A stretch of 64,000 bases of DNA from Tessaracoccus rhinocerotis. GTDB taxonomy: Bacteria; Actinomycetota; Actinomycetes; Propionibacteriales; Propionibacteriaceae. How positions within the stretch are numbered: position 1 is the first letter of the stretch; each line of letters opens with the position of its first letter. The translations under genes and the position numbers were made by a program. Shown in pieces: positions 62,089 to 64,000 of this stretch. The notes below the pieces were generated by a model, which saw nothing but the letters and a program-made list of their open reading frames with translations, was not told the DNA's origin and did no database searches. The stretch lies in NCBI RefSeq assembly GCF_007197885.1, contig NZ_VKKG01000004.1, positions 1 through 64,000 of the forward strand, written 5' to 3'.

Positions 62089-63144
62089 ATGCCCAGTGCG
62101 AAGAAGCCGGCTCTCGAACTCGAGGTGGGCGGACGGACGGTCCGCCTCTCCAGCCCCGACAAGGTGTACTTCCCGGAGACGGGGCACACCAAGCTCGACG
62201 TGGCGAACTACTACCTCGCCGTCGCCGACGGCATCGTCCGTGCGCTGCGTGAGCGCCCTACGATGCTGCACCGCTTCCCGGGCGGGCTGGCGGGCGAGAA
62301 GGTCCACCAGAAGCGCATTCCGCGCGGGGCTCCCGACTGGGTCGAGACCGTCGAGCTGTTCTTCCCGCGCTACGAGCTGACCGCCGACGAGCTCTGCGTC
62401 ACAGAGGCCGCCCAGGTGCTGTGGGCCGTGCAGATGAGCACCGTCGAGTTCCACCCGTGGAACGTCCGAAGGGACGACGTCGACCGCCCCGACGAGTGGC
62501 GCATCGACCTCGACCCCGGGCCGAAGACCAATTTCGCCAAGGTCCGCGCCGTCGCGGCGGCCGCCCACGAACTGCTCGACGAGCTCGGCATCACCGGCTA
62601 CCCGAAGACCAGCGGCGGCAGCGGCCTCCACATCTACGTGCGGATCGCGCCCGAGTGGGAGTTCGACGACGTCCGCCGCGCCGCACTCGCCTTCGCCCGC
62701 GAGCTGGAGCGGCGCCTGCCTGCCGATGTCACGACGGCTTGGTGGCGCAAGGACCGCGACCCGGCGGCCGTGTTCGTCGACTACAACCAGAACGCGCGCG
62801 ACCACACGATCGCCGCCGCCTACTCCCTGCGCGGTGTCCCGTCGGCGACGGTGTCGGCACCCATCCGCTGGGACGAGGTCGGATCCGTCGAGCCGGGGGA
62901 CCTGAACCTCGCCACGATGCCGGCCCGCTTCGCCGAACTCGGGGACCTCCACGCGCACATCGACGACGAGTCCTTCCGGCTCGACACCCTCCTCGAGTGG
63001 GCCGGGCGCGACGAGGCCGATCCCGAGACGCAGACCCCTCCCGCCCCGCGCGACGACGGCGGCGCCGGCAAGGGGAAGTCGCGCCAGCAGGTCTCCCCGG
63101 ACCACGTCGCCCGCGTCCGCCGCGCCCGCCGCGACGAAACCTGA
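62089..63144 (+). CDS. LigD-type DNA polymerase/primase domain protein (NHEJ)
   Basis: A 351-residue archaeo-eukaryotic primase-type polymerase. Catalytic aspartates are in EWRIDLDPGP; other motifs are YPKTSGGSGLHIYVRI and VFVDYNQNARDHTIAAAYSL. It equals the polymerase module of LigD without the ligase and nuclease parts, as is frequent in actinobacteria. It fills gaps at broken ends in non-homologous end joining with Ku. A basic, disordered C-terminus follows (320-351). ATG at 62089. Confidence 0.9.
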   Translation: MPSAKKPALELEVGGRTVRLSSPDKVYFPETGHTKLDVANYYLAVADGIVRALRERPTMLHRFPGGLAGEKVHQKRIPRGAPDWVETVELFFPRYELTADELCVTEAAQVLWAVQMSTVEFHPWNVRRDDVDRPDEWRIDLDPGPKTNFAKVRAVAAAAHELLDELGITGYPKTSGGSGLHIYVRIAPEWEFDDVRRAALAFARELERRLPADVTTAWWRKDRDPAAVFVDYNQNARDHTIAAAYSLRGVPSATVSAPIRWDEVGSVEPGDLNLATMPARFAELGDLHAHIDDESFRLDTLLEWAGRDEADPETQTPPAPRDDGGAGKGKSRQQVSPDHVARVRRARRDET

Positions 63145-63193
63145 GGGGCGCAATCCCTTCCGCTGCCGCACGGACTGGGGGATAATTCTCCCC

Positions 63194-63577
63194 ATGGGAC
63201 GGGCTGGCCCCTGGGATCCCGACGTCCGTGACCTCGAGCGGTCCCTCAAGCGGATCGAGGCCGAGTTGCGAGGAGACCTCGATCGCCTCCTCGTGCGCCG
63301 ACTCGTCACCGTCTTGAACCGGCGGTGCCCGCTGCGGACCGTGGGCGCATCTCCCATCAAGGACACCGCGCGCCTCGGGTTCGCCGACGGCCTGTCCGTA
63401 CTCGCCCACTCACCCGAGGGCAGCGTCCTGCTCCGCCTCCTCCTCCCGCTCCACCGGGGGACGTCGGTGCTGCTGGAGCGGGTCGAGCGCACCGAAGCCG
63501 GGGTGGCGGCCACCCTCGGCTGGGCACCGCGCCACCAGTTGAGGGCACTGATCACCGGCTTCGACCAGGTGGACTGA
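63194..63577 (+). CDS. Protein of unknown function
   Basis: A 127-residue soluble protein with no domain that I recognise. It opens with a helical segment (DVRDLERSLKRIEAELRGDL-DRLLVRRLV), then a predicted alpha/beta part (TARLGFADGLSVLAHSPEGS). ATG at 63194 has no clear ribosome binding site but the frame has proper high third-position GC. Position 49 bp after the LigD-type gene suggests co-transcription. Confidence 0.6.
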   Translation: MGRAGPWDPDVRDLERSLKRIEAELRGDLDRLLVRRLVTVLNRRCPLRTVGASPIKDTARLGFADGLSVLAHSPEGSVLLRLLLPLHRGTSVLLERVERTEAGVAATLGWAPRHQLRALITGFDQVD

Positions 63578-63626
63578 CTCCCTCCGTCGGCAACCGCCGT
63601 GACGCCGCTCACCTGCGTTGTTCTGT

Positions 63627-63673
63627 CGACACCTGCCCTGTGCGTGGACACCTGCCCTACAAGGCAGGTGTCG
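63627..63673. other. Two competing stems with one 3' arm
   Basis: CGACACCTGCC (63627-63637) and GACACCTGCC (63647-63656) are direct repeats, and both can pair with GGCAGGTGTCG (63663-63673). Only one stem can form, of 11 or 10 bp. The arrangement can act as an RNA switch or a terminator, or be two operator half-sites. Confidence 0.55.
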
Positions 63674-63728
63674 AGGGACAACGCTGGTGTTGAGGCTTCA
63701 AGCGGGGTCTAGGCCCGGCCCCAATTCG

Positions 63729-63742
63729 TGCAAGCGCTTGCA
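63729..63742. promoter_or_regulatory. LacI-type operator upstream of the partial regulator gene
   Basis: TGCAAGCGCTTGCA is a perfect 14-bp palindrome centred on CG. A weaker copy, TTAAGCGGTTGCAC (63771-63784), stands 42 bp further down, just ahead of the ribosome binding site. Autoregulation by the following LacI-type gene is likely. Confidence 0.75.
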
Positions 63743-63805
63743 TACGTGGACGGAGAGGCTTACAGTTTGGTTAAGCGGTTGCACAGGTCAAGGAGGACCT
63801 CAGGA

Positions 63806-64000
63806 ATGCTCGCAACGATCTATGAAGTGGCCCGTCGTGCAGGAGTCTCCACGGCGACCGTTTCGCGTGCGCTCCGCGACGACCCCCGCATCACCGCCTC
63901 CACCAGGGAGAAGGTGCTGCAGGCCGCCGACGACCTCCACTACGTGCCCAAGGCCGCGGCCCAGGCCCTCGCGGGCTCCGTCACCCGGTCCCTGGGCATG
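63806..64000 (+). CDS. LacI-family transcriptional regulator (partial, runs off right edge)
   Basis: Sixty-five codons are visible. They encode the N-terminal DNA-binding domain, with HTH IYEVARRAGVSTATVSRALR and hinge TREKVLQAADDLHYVPKAAA. ATG at 63806 is preceded by AAGGAGG. The palindrome TGCAAGCGCTTGCA lies 64 bp upstream. The regulated genes probably lie to the right of the window. Confidence 0.92.
   Translation, partial: MLATIYEVARRAGVSTATVSRALRDDPRITASTREKVLQAADDLHYVPKAAAQALAGSVTRSLGM

Overview
This 64-kb window is chromosomal DNA from a high-GC Gram-positive bacterium. The mycothiol-pathway deacetylase MshB, frequent GTG starts, a RecQ helicase fused to a phosphoribosyltransferase domain, a stand-alone LigD polymerase domain and lipobox-bearing solute-binding proteins all point to Actinobacteria. 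A sugar-scavenging member of the Propionibacteriaceae (Tessaracoccus-like) is my best guess, by inference only. I saw no rRNA, tRNA, CRISPR array, prophage or transposase gene.

Layout. 1-1490: the 5' part of a secreted protein built from almost identical 127-residue repeats. 1993-4834: a frameshifted VOC pseudogene, a serine hydrolase, an antitoxin-like fragment and a cysteine hydrolase. 4885-11875: a xylo-oligosaccharide locus (CUT1 ABC transporter, divergent LacI regulator, GH120 beta-xylosidase) tied together by matching CGAAA/TTTCG operators. 11921-20302: a rhamnoside/glucoside locus read leftwards (GH78 alpha-L-rhamnosidase, GPH symporter, LacI regulator, GH3 beta-glucosidase, HAD phosphatase) behind a perfect 22-bp palindrome. 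20349-24960: a heterodimeric ABC exporter with one consensus and one dead ATP site, a possible leader peptide, and members of a dispersed palindromic repeat family. 24961-28285: a copper island (CueP lipoprotein, small His-rich membrane protein, CsoR-type operator, CopB ATPase).

28295-30065: a glyoxalase-like protein, a methyltransferase and a tandem array of the palindromic repeat. 30073-33381: class II aldolase, HAD, DhaL and DhaK in one operon, preceded by a histidine kinase fused to a dead receiver and a LuxR-type helix-turn-helix. 35324-44785: a carbohydrate catabolic cluster (NagB-like enzyme lacking one catalytic Asp, ROK regulator, Gfo/Idh/MocA dehydrogenase, two TIM-barrel isomerases, ribose-type ABC transporter, PIG-L deacetylase) with one operator type at two promoters. 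44800-49103: mshB, a membrane-anchored unknown and two CNNM/CorC-type proteins.

49352-53871: an orphan OmpR-family regulator, a pseudo-Hpt protein, a promoter with phased direct repeats, a roughly 530-nt leader, and a SipW signal peptidase operon with three substrate-like secreted proteins. 53958-64000: GlgX, RecQ-PRTase, a DUF2254 membrane protein, an orphan sugar-binding lipoprotein, a LigD-type polymerase, and the start of another LacI regulator behind its own operator.

Together these genes describe an organism that imports and hydrolyses plant-type oligosaccharides under local repressors, stores glycogen, and carries copper defence and a regulated secreted surface-protein system. The least explained parts are the kinase/pseudo-receiver fusion, the NagB-like/PIG-L catabolic cluster, and the long leader in front of the SipW operon.
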